This document shows positions 29,401-41,772 of a stretch of 64,000 bases of DNA, piece after piece. The DNA is from Chondrosia reniformis (lineage: Eukaryota > Porifera > Demospongiae > Chondrillida > Chondrillidae): the NCBI GenBank assembly GCA_947172415.1, contig OX359191.1, positions 310,001 to 374,000 of the forward strand, read 5' to 3'. A program made the translations under genes and the position numbers. Position 1 is the stretch's first letter. Every line of letters starts with the position of its first letter. The notes below the pieces were generated by a model, which saw only the letters and a program-made list of their open reading frames with translations, had not been told where the DNA came from and made no database searches.

Positions 29401-30714
29401 ATTGGTACATATATACCTCCTTATACTGTAGGTATATACCTCCTTATACTGTAGGTATATACCTCCTTATTGGTACATATATACCTCCTTATACTGTAGG
29501 TATATACCTCCTTATTGGTACATATATACCTCCTTATTGGTACATATATACGTACTAGATGTACTATTATTCACACAAGAGATAGTAAAATATTTAAATT
29601 GATTAGTTAAGCATGTACGTACCTAGGCTATACTGATGATTTAATTATAGTTGTTAACAAATAACATATGCAGCTGCTATATCAGTTCAACTGCTACTTC
29701 CTCACACGTTTCTATAGTAATAGTTTTGAGATAATCAAATTTGACAAACCTAATTAATTAAAGATGCAGTCTCAGCGCTTCATCCAACCACAACCAGTAG
29801 TCATGTGTATGATCCCTTAAATATACCCCTTCACAAGTAGACATAGTCCCAATGACTGTACCCCATGTACGTATATAGTTAATATACATACATGTAGCTA
29901 TGGTATTAGATATATATTAATAGATGTGTGTGTATACATGTACTACATGATATAATATGTACATGTTTCTGTTCCATCCTGTACTGTAGGCTTGTGATGG
30001 TTCCTGTATTGTTGAAGGTGGTGATGTGAGTTTATATGCAACTAAATTAGCAAGGAATTAATATAATATAATGTAGGGAGATGAAATCCTTAAACATATT
30101 ATAAGTTGAACAAAAACATGTGTATATATATTATATATAGACAGGAGACATACTGTATATATATATAATAGATTTATTGATCTTTGAGTTTTAATATAAG
30201 TCTAATTTGGAGATGGATTGATTTCAATTGAAAGTATATACGTAGACAAGTTGGCAATGTCTAACACAATTAGATTAGAGCTGTGATGTATGTTCTTACC
30301 ATTCCTATATACATACATATTTATGGTTTGATCTCTACAAAAGGAACAGATTTCAATTTGAAGCCTGGCAGTTTAAAAGTTTAAAATAGGTTTCATGTTG
30401 CATGAGAATTTGTTCTGTACGTGTATGTATCTTATGATGCTCTCAAGTTGCATAAGTCAGCTACAATATATATAAGTACAAATGCTGCATGCGATGTAAC
30501 TGGATGATATTCACTTTTTCAGGGCTATTCCAACTTCACAGATATTGAGATGGAAAAGGCAAGAGAGATTACCTTCAGCAAAACCATTCACCTGGCCTAC
30601 GCTTATGCTAACTCACTAAACATATTTTTAAGACGAGTTTCCAGAAAGTGCATCAAAAACTGGGACCTTTATGGAACAATCATTCCACCTTGGTCACTAC
30701 TGGCTGGCTGCTGA
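26448..30714 (+). CDS. Secreted CUB-like protein, array member A
   Basis: Exons: 26448-26554, 28456-28832, 29077-29303, 29990-30025, 30523-30714. The signal peptide is MKILAISVIIFNCIGVIFTQ. Exons 2-3 encode a CUB-like domain: YQPGFYIVPRMYYD, CVWHV, GTFMILQKDFHI, CECEDHLEVNY, YLCG, then ITFKSD and GFFGLVII. Exon 3 ends on a Cys codon and the tiny exon 4 starts A-C-D-G-S-C, giving the array signature C-x-C-x-G-x-C across a phase-0 intron. Exon 5 has the C-terminal domain in diverged form (LAYAYANSLNIFLRRVSRK, YGTIIPPW) and no repeat tail. CUB domains bind proteins or sugars outside cells. It is the most diverged member, and exon 3 to exon 4 lacks a clear furin site. Confidence 0.72.
26570..26850. 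repeat. ~60-bp tandem repeat, five copies, in intron 1 of member A
   Basis: Units contain ctatagtggtgacctatggg and agtgagactaggtagtcttt with small length variation. Confidence 0.9.
28012..28056 (-). ncRNA. Hammerhead-like core, diverged family-B copy
   Basis: On the minus strand: CTGATGA, a stem-loop segment, then GAAA, two bases, a short loop and GTC followed by TGACC. The order matches the family-B cores at 46644 and 50260 but the stems are weaker. A partial family-B tail lies at about 28190-28320. It lies in intron 1 of member A. Confidence 0.4.
29330..29555. repeat. 21-23-bp tandem repeats, two interleaved types
   Basis: Units tccttattggtacatatata and tccttatactgtaggtatat alternate in the intron after exon 3 of member A. 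The open frame through them is an artefact. Confidence 0.9.
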
Positions 30715-31355
30715 AGACTTTATATATACTAGGCAGCATGATATTCCTACACACCATACTCTTGAATCATTCAGAGCATATATACATCCATATTTTGACT
30801 ATATTTGTACTGCTTTTTCACATTTTATAAAATATTAATGTTCATATGCTGATCAGAATGCTATATATGTTGACATACACAACAGTATATATACCTGCAT
30901 AGGAAGAACAGGGGGTTAATTGAACTATTGTTTAGGCTTTATTAAATGTGGTACAGTCTAATTATCAATAAGCTCATCATGTCATATAAAGGGATGGGTG
31001 AATAAAGACAACCTTCACAAGTCCAGAAGAATGAGATTCTAAATTCACTTCTAATTCAATTATATAGTATATCAATCAAGGGGTAACTCCCTGTAATTGT
31101 TTTATATAGTAACAATTCAAAGGTCTATATATATATATACAAAGCTATACATTTACATTCCTAGGGGAGCCTGGAACATAACATGTCTATGACCTCAGAC
31201 CATTCGAGTATTATTTAATTTGTAGATTGGATATCACTGTATGTACGTATAGTAGTGAGAGATCCCAGGGAGTTTGAACTTTCTGTGAAAGCTGGTATAA
31301 TCTGTTTGCTGGCAATTCTCTGGACCTTTGTAGATTATTTGGAACACTAAGCTAT
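30715..31355. other. Spacer between members A and B
   Basis: AT-rich; no feature I can support. Confidence 0.5.
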
Positions 31356-34312
31356 ATGTCAGCTGAGAAGAAACTACTTACAACTTTTGGAGTGGGTTTA
31401 TTGATCATTTGTTGGTGTGGAGGACCAGCAGATGGTGTTAGCAGCTATTCTGGGTGTCTTGAAAAAGATGCACCTCCAAAGTACAGCTACATATACATAC
31501 TGTATACGTATATATGTAGTTATTATATATGAATTATATATATAATTGTGATTAGATAGTCTGTGGTTAATTAAGCATCAGCCACAGACACAGGTTTGAA
31601 TATATATATTATCAGCAAGATGGATTGACTTCAATATTGAATTGTTTAAATATTTTTGGTGACGTTTGTACGTACCTATTGTGCATGATCATATCAAATT
31701 AATAACAGTATACATAGTACTACTTCAAATATTGTGTTTATATACAGGTGACACTCTATCGTCAATTATTACATTTTTATATACAAACATACTGTACAGT
31801 ATATATATAATAATAATAGCTTCCCTCAAGTCTCTGAAAGATATATAATATTCACACCTTTGATCTACAGATATGCAGTATAATATATTCATGAATAATA
31901 TTATAGTTTCTTTTTACTGTTTGTTTTAGCTTGAATATATATATTTAATTTCTGTGTGTGCATGTGTTCCAGTACCATGAGATGTTACAACTGGACAATG
32001 TGCGGAAATAATACATTTGAAGACATGATTTATGACAACTTTACTCTCCTAACGAATACCTCTTGTCTCAACGATACAACTGAATGCTACTTCACTCCTT
32101 CTGTGTTTCTGGATACATTTGTAGACTACGCGGGAGCTGACTTCATCCATCAACCAGGTTATCTGGACTACGGTTATGCAGATCAGTACATGTGTGCCTG
32201 GACACTAACACCTACTGTAAGTATACGTATATGAAGTCACATATATATACGTAGTAGTTACGTGTGTATACAATATTACACAATGCCCAATAGAATTTTT
32301 ACCTTACTAATTAATTTAATTTTTGATCAAAATATGAAGCCACCATCTTAATTATAATCCTGTAAACCAGTCATATTATTTCGGCACCCAAACTTGAAAT
32401 ATGTACATTGGTCAGAAGTTCTCCATGTATACCACATACGGTACATGCATATACGTACATGCTTATATATTTCTTATATGTCTTCAATCTACCTAGAGTC
32501 CATACAATGCATTGCTGTTTCTTTTGCAAGATAAGGATTTTGATGCTGTAGATCCTGCCAATGGGAAAGACTGTAAAATTAAAGATCACTTGGAAATTAA
32601 ATATCAAGAAACTAACTATGACACTTATTGCGGGAATAATCTTGCCAATGATTGCTACCTTTGTAACTGCTATCCTCCATTTGGAATAATATCAGGATTT
32701 GGCAACAGTAAGTAATTAGGAAGGGACTGCAGAGAAAATAATATTACTAACATTTCTACTATATGCTCAATAGAATAGGGTTCCTTATAATAGTAAACAG
32801 AACATACACAATATACAAGCTCTTGAATTGATCTCCCCAATGCTTTCCAATCTCCAATGGTCTCCATTGTTCTCTAAAGTTATGCTCAAAAAATTAATTG
32901 ATGAGGCATATAAAAATATATTAATTTAATCAGTACATTTTGTATATGTATACGATCCTATATACATTTTGCATTACAATTTAATACATGTTGTAATTAC
33001 TTATACTGTATATAGAAAAGCCAGATATTAAACTGACATTTCGAAGTGATGAATATAGTTATGGCGCAGCTAAAGGATTTTTTGCTGTGGTCATAAACAT
33101 GCAGATCAATGTACGAAAGAGGGAGCTACCAACACAGTCGGATGCATATGACATCCCTATAGCAGAGCTCTATGGAAGAGATTACGCAGCAATCTGTAGA
33201 GAGGCCCTGTCAGAAAGACCAAGTAGCCAAAAGTATAGGGAACTGAGGCCCACCATCACCACGGCAACACTTGAAGAGGAGTTCAGATCAAGAATGTCAT
33301 GTGTAAGTCCTAACTTGAGTTTATTTGACGTAATGAAACACATGCAATGATGGTACGTACGTATGTAGAGTGCATGTACATATATATCATGTGTAGATGT
33401 GGTTTTACATGCATTGATTATATATTATATATATATGTGTACATTTGAAAAATTAGTATTCAAATATATATTCTTTTGACTATTTTGTAGAGATGCTTTG
33501 GGAACTGTACAATATCATCACGTGTCAGTTCAATGATTATAATTATATGTGCACACATTTAATCACATACGTATAGGTATATACAAATAGAATTCATTGC
33601 TATAACTAATCCTGTGATTACGTATATGCTAAAACATACACTCTTACACATCTGAAGGACTCACAAAAGATCAAAGAGAAGACAAAGATTCCCAAGGTCA
33701 CTAATGAAGGGTGGAATTCCCAAACAACTGTCTGGCCCAGTGGAGATGAAGAAGGAGAAACCTCTTGTATCCTCATCCAAAACTCTCACTAGGTTTAGTT
33801 CCCTATAGATAAATATATAGCATGTAAGAAAAATGGTGTATATTGATAATATAATAATGCATTCATATTGTACCTATACATGCATACGTATACACTTTTC
33901 CTATTTATTGTATATACAGTACAGTCATAACACTTGTATGGGTATATATAGCATTACATTTCAAGTGTACATAATATCCTTTCAGGATGCTGCTAGGCTG
34001 CGAAGCACCATTCAAGATATTATTACAGACAGGACCAGTAGAGTGGCTTACGCTTATGTAAACTCAGATAGCGTTATCCTCTATCATGTAGCAAGACGAG
34101 CTCTCACTAATCTCAAGGTTTATGGCACAACTTTGCCTACAGTGTGTCAGAAGTGTGCTCGTCAGCGAAGGATTTATGATCAATGTGTGACTAATATGAG
34201 GTCTTGCAAAGCTACAAAGCTATTGAGTGAAATAGAAGAATGTGCAGATTGGTCCGAAACATGTATTAGAAGAGGATGCGGGGAACCTCCACTTTGTGAC
34301 TTCTGTGACTAG
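31356..34312 (+). CDS. Secreted CUB-like protein, array member B
   Basis: Exons: 31356-31480, 31973-32216, 32497-32707, 33016-33302, ~33491-33521, 33986-34312. The signal peptide is LLTTFGVGLLIICWCGG. CUB-like core: FIHQPGYLDYGYADQYMCAW, LLQDKDFDAVD, CKIKDHLEIKY, YCGN, then LTFRSD and GAAKGFFAVVI. A basic site (VRKREL) follows the CUB part. Exon 4 ends on Cys and exon 5 begins R-C-F-G-N-C; the donor of exon 5 is weak. The last exon has VAYAYVNSDSVILYHVARRA, LKVYGTTLPTVCQKC and a Cys-rich tail ending CGEPPLCDFCD. There is no Pro-rich tail; the terminal cysteines may be disulphide-linked. Extracellular function is unknown. Confidence 0.76.
33655..33840 (+). mobile_element. Dispersed family-B element (plus orientation)
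   Basis: Shares the order gacaaagattccca - hammerhead-like core - cccagtggagatgaagaag - tcctcatccaaa - aggtttagttccct - gcatgtaagaaaaatggtgt with copies at 43228, 46508 and 50107. The core (33695-33738) is mutated (CTAATGA). It sits in the intron before the last exon of member B. Confidence 0.65.
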
Positions 34313-34416
34313 ATAGACTAGTACTGTTCATTATAACTCTTCTATATATGCACATCTACATATATAGCACACACATATATATATATCGTATACCTATATA
34401 TATGATGGACTATATA

Positions 34417-34518
34417 CAGTGTTAACTTGATAATCCACCCCCTCTTTAATCCACCAACCCCACTAATCTGCCGTATTTTTCCTTACACCAATTGTGGCGG
34501 ATTATCGAGGTGACACTG
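34417..34518. mobile_element. Small TA-flanked MITE
   Basis: A 102-bp element starting CAGTGTTAACTTGATAATCC and ending in the inverted form (GGATTATCGAGGTGACACTG), with 20-bp terminal inverted repeats matching at about 17 of 20 sites. TA lies directly outside both ends, as in Tc1/mariner/pogo-type insertions. No coding capacity. Confidence 0.75.
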
Positions 34519-34997
34519 TATATATGTGAATTTTATCAATCAATTTAATTGTATTTGCAGATCTTTAGTCTTCTTGTATATCAATCAATCAATCAATTAA
34601 TCAAGGTGGGATCGATGGCCTATTAGCCAAATTAGCTACTTTACAAGGAGCAATACAGCCTTAAAGTTTCATAATGTTTTGACTTTGCAAAATGAAGAGT
34701 CATGTATTATGTTTAAAAATTCTAAATAGTATCTATACGAAGATGAAGTGATGTGGTATTTTAGAAGTGATTCAATTTCATTACAGAAGCCTTCCGAAGC
34801 TGCACATTTAAAGCTAATTATGATATGACATTGTATGATTGTAATGATTCCGGTATGCATGGATATGCTTAAGCACTTAAGATGGCTGACATATACAATG
34901 TTTTTACTATTTAATTGTTATAATATTTATTAAGTGGAACATGGTCACAGCAGGAAAATACATGTATATATATATAATCACTAGTTCTATATATACA

Positions 34998-37567
34998 CCA
35001 AAGAACTGGTCTCCTCTGGTCTCATATACACCAAAGAACTGGTCTCCTCTGGTCTCATATACACCAAAGAACTGGTCTCTTCTGGTCTCATATACGCCAA
35101 AGAACTGGTCTCCTCTGGTCTCATATACACCAAAGAACTGGTCTCCTCTGGTCTCATATACACCAAAGGAACTGGTCTCCTCTGGTCTCATATACACCAA
35201 AGCACTGGTCTCCTCTGGTCTCATATACACCAAAGCACTGGTCTCCTCTGGTCTCATATACACCAAAGCACTGGTCTCCTCTGGTCTCATATACACCAAA
35301 GGAACTGGTCTCCTCTGGTCTCATATACACCAAAGCACTGGTCTCCCCTGGTCTCATATACACCAAAGAACTGGTCTCCTCTGGTCTCATATACACCAAA
35401 GGAACTGGTCTCCTCTGGTCTCATATACACCAAAGGAACTGGTCTCCTCTGGTCTCATATACACCAAAGGAACTGGTCTCCTCTGGTCTCATATACACCA
35501 AAGAACTGGTCTCCTCTGGTCTCATATACACCAAAGAACTGGTCTCCCCTGGTCTCATATACACCAAAGGAACTGGTCTCCTCTGGTCTCATATACACCA
35601 AAGCACTGGTCTCCCCTGGTCTCATATACACCAAAGAACTGGTCTCCTCTGGTCTCATATACACCAAAGCACTGGTCTCCTCTGGTCTCATATACACCAA
35701 AGAACTGGTCTCCTCTGGTCTCATATACACCAAAGCACTGGTCTCCTCTGGTCTCATATACACCAAAGAACTGGTCTCCTCTGGTCTCATATACACCAAA
35801 GGAACTGGTCTCCTCTGGTCTCATATACACCAAAGGAACTGGTCTCCTCTGGTCTCATATACACCAAAGAACTGGTCTCCTCTGGTCTCATATACACCAA
35901 AGCACTGGTCTCCTCTGGTCTCATATACACCAAAGAACTGGTCTCCTCTGGTCTCATATACACCAAAGCACTGGTCTCCTCTGGTCTCATATACACCAAA
36001 GAACTGGTCTCCTCTGGTCTCATATACACCAAAGCACTGGTCTCCTCTGGTCTCATATACACCAAAGAACTGGTCTCCTCTGGTCTCATATACACCAAAG
36101 AACTGGTCTCCCCTGGTCTCATATACACCAAAGAACTGGTCTCCTCTGGTCTCATATACACCAAAGAACTGGTCTCCTCTGGTCGCATATACACCAAAGC
36201 ACTGGTCTCCTCTGGTCTCATATACACCAAAGCACTGGTCTTCCCTGGTCTCATATACACCAAAGCACTGGTCTCCTCTGGTCTCATATACACCAAAGCA
36301 CTGGTCTCCTCTGGTCTCATATACACCAACTGGTCTCCTCTGGTCTCATATACACCAAAGAACTGGTCTCCCCTGGTCTCATATACACCAAAGCACTGGT
36401 CTCCTCTGGTCTCATATACACCAAAGCACTGGTCTCCTCTGGTCTCATATACACCAAAGCACTGGTCTCCCCTGGTCTCATATACACCAAAGAACTGGTC
36501 TCCTCTGGTCTCATATACACCAAAGCACTGGTCTCCCCTGGTCTCATATACACCAAAGCACTGGTCTCCCCTGGTCTCATATACACCAAAGCACTGGTCT
36601 CCCCTGGTCTCATATACACCAAAGCACTGGTCTCCTCTGGTCTCATATACACCAAAGAACTGGTCTCCTCTGGTCTCATATACACCAAGAACTGGTCTCC
36701 TCTGGTCTCATATACACCAAAGAACTGGTCTCCTCTGGTCTCATATACACCAAAGAACTGGTCTCCTCTGGTCTCATATACACCAAAGAACTGGTCTCCT
36801 CTGGTCTCATATACACCAAAGCACTGGTCTCCCCTGGTCTCATATACACCAAAGCACTGGTCTCCTCTGGTCTCATATACACCAAAGGAACTGGTCTCCT
36901 CTGGTCTCATATACACCAAAGAACTGGTCTCCTCTGGTCTCATATACACCAAAGCACTGGTCTCCTCTGGTCTCATATACACCAAAGAACTGGTCTCCTC
37001 TGGTCTCATATACACCAAAGAACTGGTCTCCTCTGGTCTCATATACACCAAAGCACTGGTCTCCTCTGGTCTCATATACACCAAAGCACTGGTCTCCTCT
37101 GTTCTCATATACACCAAAGCACTGGTCTCCTCTGGTCTCATATACACCAAAGCACTGGTCTCCTCTGGTCTCATATACACCAAAGCACTGGTCTCCTCTG
37201 GTCTCATATACACCAAAGCACTGGTCTCCTCTGGTCTCATATACACCAAAGCACTGGTCTCCTCTGGTCTCATATACACCAAAGAACTGGTCTCCTCTGG
37301 TCTCATATACACCAAAGAACTGGTCTCCTCTGGTCTCATATACACCAAAGCACTGGTCTCCCCTGGTCTCGTATACACCAAAGCACTGGTCTCCCCTGGT
37401 CTCATATACACCAAAGCACTGGTCTCCTCTGGTCTCGTATACACCAAAGCACTGGTCTCCCCTGGTCTCATATACACCAAAGCACTGGTCTCCTCTGGTC
37501 TCATATACACCAAAGCACTGGTCTCCCCTGGTCTCCATTGGTCTCCCCTGGTCTCATATACACCAAA
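34998..37567. repeat. 33-bp minisatellite, ~77 copies, 2.6 kb
   Basis: Unit ctcatatacaccaaag + (a/c/ga)actggtctcctctggt, mostly 33 bp with 34-bp and a few shorter variants. Because 33 is a multiple of three, long open frames appear on both strands (884 codons on plus); they consist only of the repeat and start or end at its edges. Each unit has GGTCTC twice. It lies between members B and C. Confidence 0.97.
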
Positions 37568-37976
37568 GCCATTGCATTACACTAAGGAGAATTGAAACTA
37601 AGTTGCACCTAAACGCGGCCAAAGTGCTTCTTATTACAGTTATACAACAGTTGTGGAATACAATTTGGCCAGTATATATATATAACCCTGATGATCCATA
37701 CGGACACTATATGTATACATTTTTTAAATGCATTCAGTTATTTATTATTAGAGTTTCCTCATTTTAGGGATTTCAATTTTTGTAATTTGTTAATACATTT
37801 GCCTATGTACATGTGTGGTATGTATACATTTTGCTATGTAAGGAATTGGCAATGGTTGAAATTCTTTTGGGAAATTTAGCGCATTGCATGTGATATACAT
37901 ATGTGTACTGAATATAATATATGCATGAATTTTAATGGCATAAATAGGAAGAGAACTTAAACTCTTTATGGTCTAG

Positions 37977-39547
37977 GAAGAGGGCCGTGGAGTAGAATTT
38001 ACAGATCTGGGTACTGGAGTTGATATTGATGGTAAGCCATGGCCGCCAGCTCCAAATCCTTGTACTTCTGGAGATTATTTACAGATTGAAGCACAAGGAG
38101 GTATAAACAGGTATTGTGGAGATATGGACGATTATGATATATATGAATATAGCTGTAAGTTATCATATAAAACATGCATTATGTATGTATGTATGTATGT
38201 ACAGTACAAGATATACAAGATTCTACAGTTATGCAAAACTGCAATTCAGATATACATGTATAGGGCTGGGTGCTGTTGAATTTTTATATCTTGGCTGATC
38301 ATATATATATATCTATGTAAACTGAATAGTCCAGCCTAATTGCATATGTATGTACTATGTGTGATTATCATATTAGAGCCTTTGCTTAGTGCAATTACCC
38401 ACACAGCCCTTCTCAATACATATATTACATGTCTACTTCTCTGTTGTGTATATAGGTGATAGGATGAGATTAGCATTTAGCAGTGATAATACTCCTGAAG
38501 GGAATGGTGTCGGTTTTCATGGAATGCTATATACAAATGCACCATCCTGTGAAGAGAATTTAAGACGTGAGAGACAGGGAAGACCAGTTCAAAGTTATAA
38601 TCGCATACCAGTTCCAGTAGCCATCATTGGACAACCTTGCCGATATAGGTATACAGTACGATGTGTAAGTCACAAAGTGCTTATATAATATTATTAGCTC
38701 ACAAAGTGCACATACAGTATATATATAACTAAATTAGATTCTAATGTATGATCAGAAAGTATAATATTATTCCTTTATCAAAAGAGCTAACTTTCCTATA
38801 TACGTATAATTTATGATTATTATTATTATTATTATATATATATATAAAGCTCACATAATTCATTTTATCTTTGATATACATATATATATGCATGCAATGA
38901 TTTTCATGGAATATAAAAGTATAGTTTTTTATGTGCAATATTTAAAATGTATATACAATCTCCATATTCTCCATATACAGAGATGCATTGGGACATGCAC
39001 AACAAATGCCATGAATCTTCAAGTAAACACAAAAATATATGTAAAACTGATAATGTATGCATACCTATGGCTATAGCTAGTCAAACTTACATAACTTGTT
39101 CCTTCTACATAGGACCAGGAAGTACGAGGCAACCTCACTAGAATACTTTCAGACAGAAGTGGAAAAACAGCTTACTTCTTTGTTAACTCTCCAAACTATT
39201 ACTTGAGAGAAGGAGCCAGGAGAGCCAGAATAAATGTGCTGAACTTCGGAACCACTCTGCCTACAATATGTCAAAAATGCTGTCAAAGGCTACGTGAATA
39301 TAAGAAATGCTACTACAAAATTTCTGCCTATTTACGCTTGAATTCTTTCTACGTCAAAAGGATCTGTGGCTCCAGACCCTCTTGTTACGGGTGTAACTGT
39401 ACATCTTGCCCAACCCTAACGTGGCCTACCACCAGGTACACCAGACCCCCGCCAACCACCAGGTACACCAGACCCCCGCCAACCACCAGGTACACCAGAC
39501 CCCCGCCAACCACCAGGTACACCAGACCCCCGCCCCGGAGAGGTTGA
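37977..39547 (+). CDS. Secreted CUB-like protein, array member C (5' end missing)
   Basis: Exons found: 37977-38154, 38456-38664, ~38982-39022, ~39115-39547. It begins inside the CUB-like domain (EEGRGVEFTDLGTGVDIDG, CTSGDYLQIEA, NRYCG), then MRLAFSSD and GVGFHGMLY. A basic site (LRRERQGR) follows. Cys ends exon 2 and exon 3 starts R-C-I-G-T-C. The C-terminal domain reads KTAYFFVNSPNYYLREGARR and VLNFGTTLPTICQKC, then a Cys-rich stretch and four TRPPPTTRY repeats (27-bp DNA units). No start codon or signal peptide could be joined, and the 33-bp minisatellite lies just upstream, so the gene may be 5'-truncated or have distant first exons. Confidence 0.68.
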
Positions 39548-40610
39548 TGAACAAGATTTTGTCTAAAGGAAAAATTATAGGCGATACTATAGACCAGGCA
39601 TAAGAACTAATTTCCCAAAGTAAATGTTCTTAAGCTTATAAGTCATTAAATAGGCTATTAACAAGAAATACTGTACACACACAATACAATATATACATGT
39701 ATTATGGTTCATTTATATATGTATACATTCAAATGAGGTGAATCAAACGTTAAAAATGGAGTGTTCTACAGAAGCAGTCAATATTAACATTGTCTGAATT
39801 TCATTGGCAAAAACTTGCTATTACATATCTGTGTTTTCATAGTTACTCATTTGGTAAACTTACCTGACTAGCCCTGCTAAGTCTTAACAGGTGAGCTTGG
39901 GAATTCCACCAACTGGGCAGGACTTGTCATACACACAATATATATTGAAATTCAAATGATAATATAGAACTAAATCTCCTAACAATTTCTAATTGACACA
40001 TGTAGTTAAGACATTAGTTGTCAAAATGCTAAAACTCAAAGAGCTGTATGTAACATACTTATCACATGTCTTCTCGATCAAACACACTTTGTCCTCCAAC
40101 ACTGTCTACAGCTATAGGCACTCTGAAAAGATTGCTACAAGTGCAAAAAGGAAATATTTTAATGTAACAATCCAGTTAATAAACGTTATCAAAGTTTAAG
40201 TAACACTAATGTAAGAAGCACTATAAAGGAAATATATACAACTTTCGAGTGTAAGACAAGTAGAAGGAAATAAAACAACTTCAATATTTAAAAGAAACGT
40301 TTGCAAACAATTTACCTAACCGCTGCCATTTTTTAATCAGTCTATATTGTATAGATCGTGATTCATAGCTTATAGTGTATATCTCTCTTCCGCAGTGCCG
40401 TAGAATGTGCATATGCCAATTTACATTAAATGTACATGTGATATTGCTTATTCGAGTTTGCAATGTCCATGGCCAGCTGGTGTATAATTGTTTGGTATGT
40501 ATATGCATACATGCATGCAGAAGTTAAGAGGTACATTCATATTGATACATGCGTGACGAGCATATGCTTAGCAACTGTTTCCTGAGCTTGAGATCTCAGT
40601 TGGATAAGAC
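39548..40610. other. Spacer after member C with a possible tiny minus-strand gene
   Basis: No convincing large gene. On the minus strand a possible small model joins 40316-40329 (ATG GCA GCG), ~40060-40116 (VPIAVDSVGGQSVFDRED) and ~39875-39928 (PAQLVEFPSSPVKT then stop), about 38 codons. Acceptors and donors are acceptable, but length and lack of homology keep this uncertain. Confidence 0.25.
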
Positions 40611-40617
40611 AAAAAAC

Positions 40618-40680
40618 TGACGTCACTTTAGAACGAAAATACAACAGGGTCCGACTATCCCGCCAAATTTCCTATAAAAG
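40618..40680 (+). promoter_or_regulatory. CRE plus TATA promoter
   Basis: TGACGTCA at about 40619-40626 (full cAMP-response-element palindrome) and TATAAAAG at about 40673-40680, 47 bp apart. This is the clearest compact promoter in the window and points to a plus-strand transcript starting near 40705. Confidence 0.6.
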
Positions 40681-40704
40681 ATCGAGAAAATTTTCAGTTG
40701 TACG

Positions 40705-41532
40705 GCTTACGAGCCATCAACTCTGGAGGTCTATGCTTACGTAGATCGACGCGAAAACCGTGGTAGGAGCACGACCATGGTACCATGTAGCCAAAGGGTC
40801 ATCGGTGTTCGTATAGTGGGGTGGTCTCTCTTCTATGGGTTAGTGCCTGGAGATGTATCTCACTATTAATCCTGCTAGTGTGCGGGATTCTTGCTATACG
40901 ACCCGTACCTGGAGGATGCGTGGGTCCAGTGCCACTACGTAGTTGGTCAGGAACCCCTGTTGTAGGCTGCAGCTTCAGGTTGGTTTGGAAAGTAATTGGA
41001 TTTGTATTCAATTTTTGTATCCACTTATCAATGTAGTATTTCTTTGCAATTGTTGTTAATATTATGTATTTTCAATTCTTTTCTTATAGTTCAGTGAACT
41101 GATGGGTCCCTACTCTAAAGCGCCTGGCCAATCCCAATGAGCTAAAGTCTGTGTACAGTGTTCCCAAGCTGCGTTGTGTGCACACGATGATTCTCATTGG
41201 TGGGAGTTTGTGGTCCGCCAGGGTCGGGCTTGTTCTGTTCGCAGCATGGCAGGGCAAGTCTAGTAACTGGTCAGAGGTCGGTCAGGTACGCCGTATCGTT
41301 CCCGTGCAGCTTCTCTTACGACGCCAGTAGTGGAAGTGTCAAACAGAGTTGTAAACATTTTTTGGGGCACGAAGTACTTCTACCTCCTCGTGGTGTGCCC
41401 TGGGGTCACCTTTACACTCGTAAAGTGATGCAAAAAGAAGTACAGCAGCAACAATCCAGTAACAACTCAAGAGAAGAAACAAAGCCGAGAACACTGTCTC
41501 TAACTATGTTTGAACAATTTTTCCTTTTTTAA
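40705..41532 (+). other. Unresolved transcription unit downstream of the CRE/TATA promoter
   Basis: The stretch is GC-richer than its surroundings and has a plausible intron (donor after gcagcttcag at ~40980, acceptor cttatag at ~41090). No long ATG-started frame survives splicing; the best ATG context (40777) gives only about 30 codons. A 5' frame with a hydrophobic run (CISLLILLVCGILAIR) lacks an ATG. It could be a noncoding RNA, a decayed gene, or a gene I failed to splice. Confidence 0.3.
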
Positions 41533-41772
41533 TATATTTCAAAATTGTCAAACTTTATAATAATAATCATTCTACATTTTACATTGTAAACTGTAAATTC
41601 AAATTAGTGATATGAGATAATGAATACAAGATTGCATGAGATATAGCTTATCTATGCATCCATCTAAGCATTTAGTATACTCTTGTAAATTATAGTACTT
41701 TAATTCTAACAGCATTACATATTTAACAATTCATATCTTACAAAGCTACATATTAAATAAAAACTACAATCT

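Larger units (their letters stand above)
34313..37976. other. Spacer upstream of member C; first exons of member C not found
   Basis: Contains a small MITE (34417-34518), a possible Cys-containing exon near 34790-34863 (reads AFRSCTFKANYDMTLYDCND after an AG) and the large 33-bp minisatellite. The signal peptide and first CUB half of member C should lie here but I could not place them with confidence. Confidence 0.45.

Noticed and set aside
34941-37595. 884-codon open frame on plus and several long minus frames
   Set aside because: They are built almost entirely from the 33-bp minisatellite, whose length is a multiple of three; start and end coincide with repeat edges and no signal, domain or splice context supports a gene.
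39875-40329. ~38-codon minus-strand gene
   Set aside because: Splice sites are passable but the product is tiny and unmatched; mentioned only in the spacer entry.
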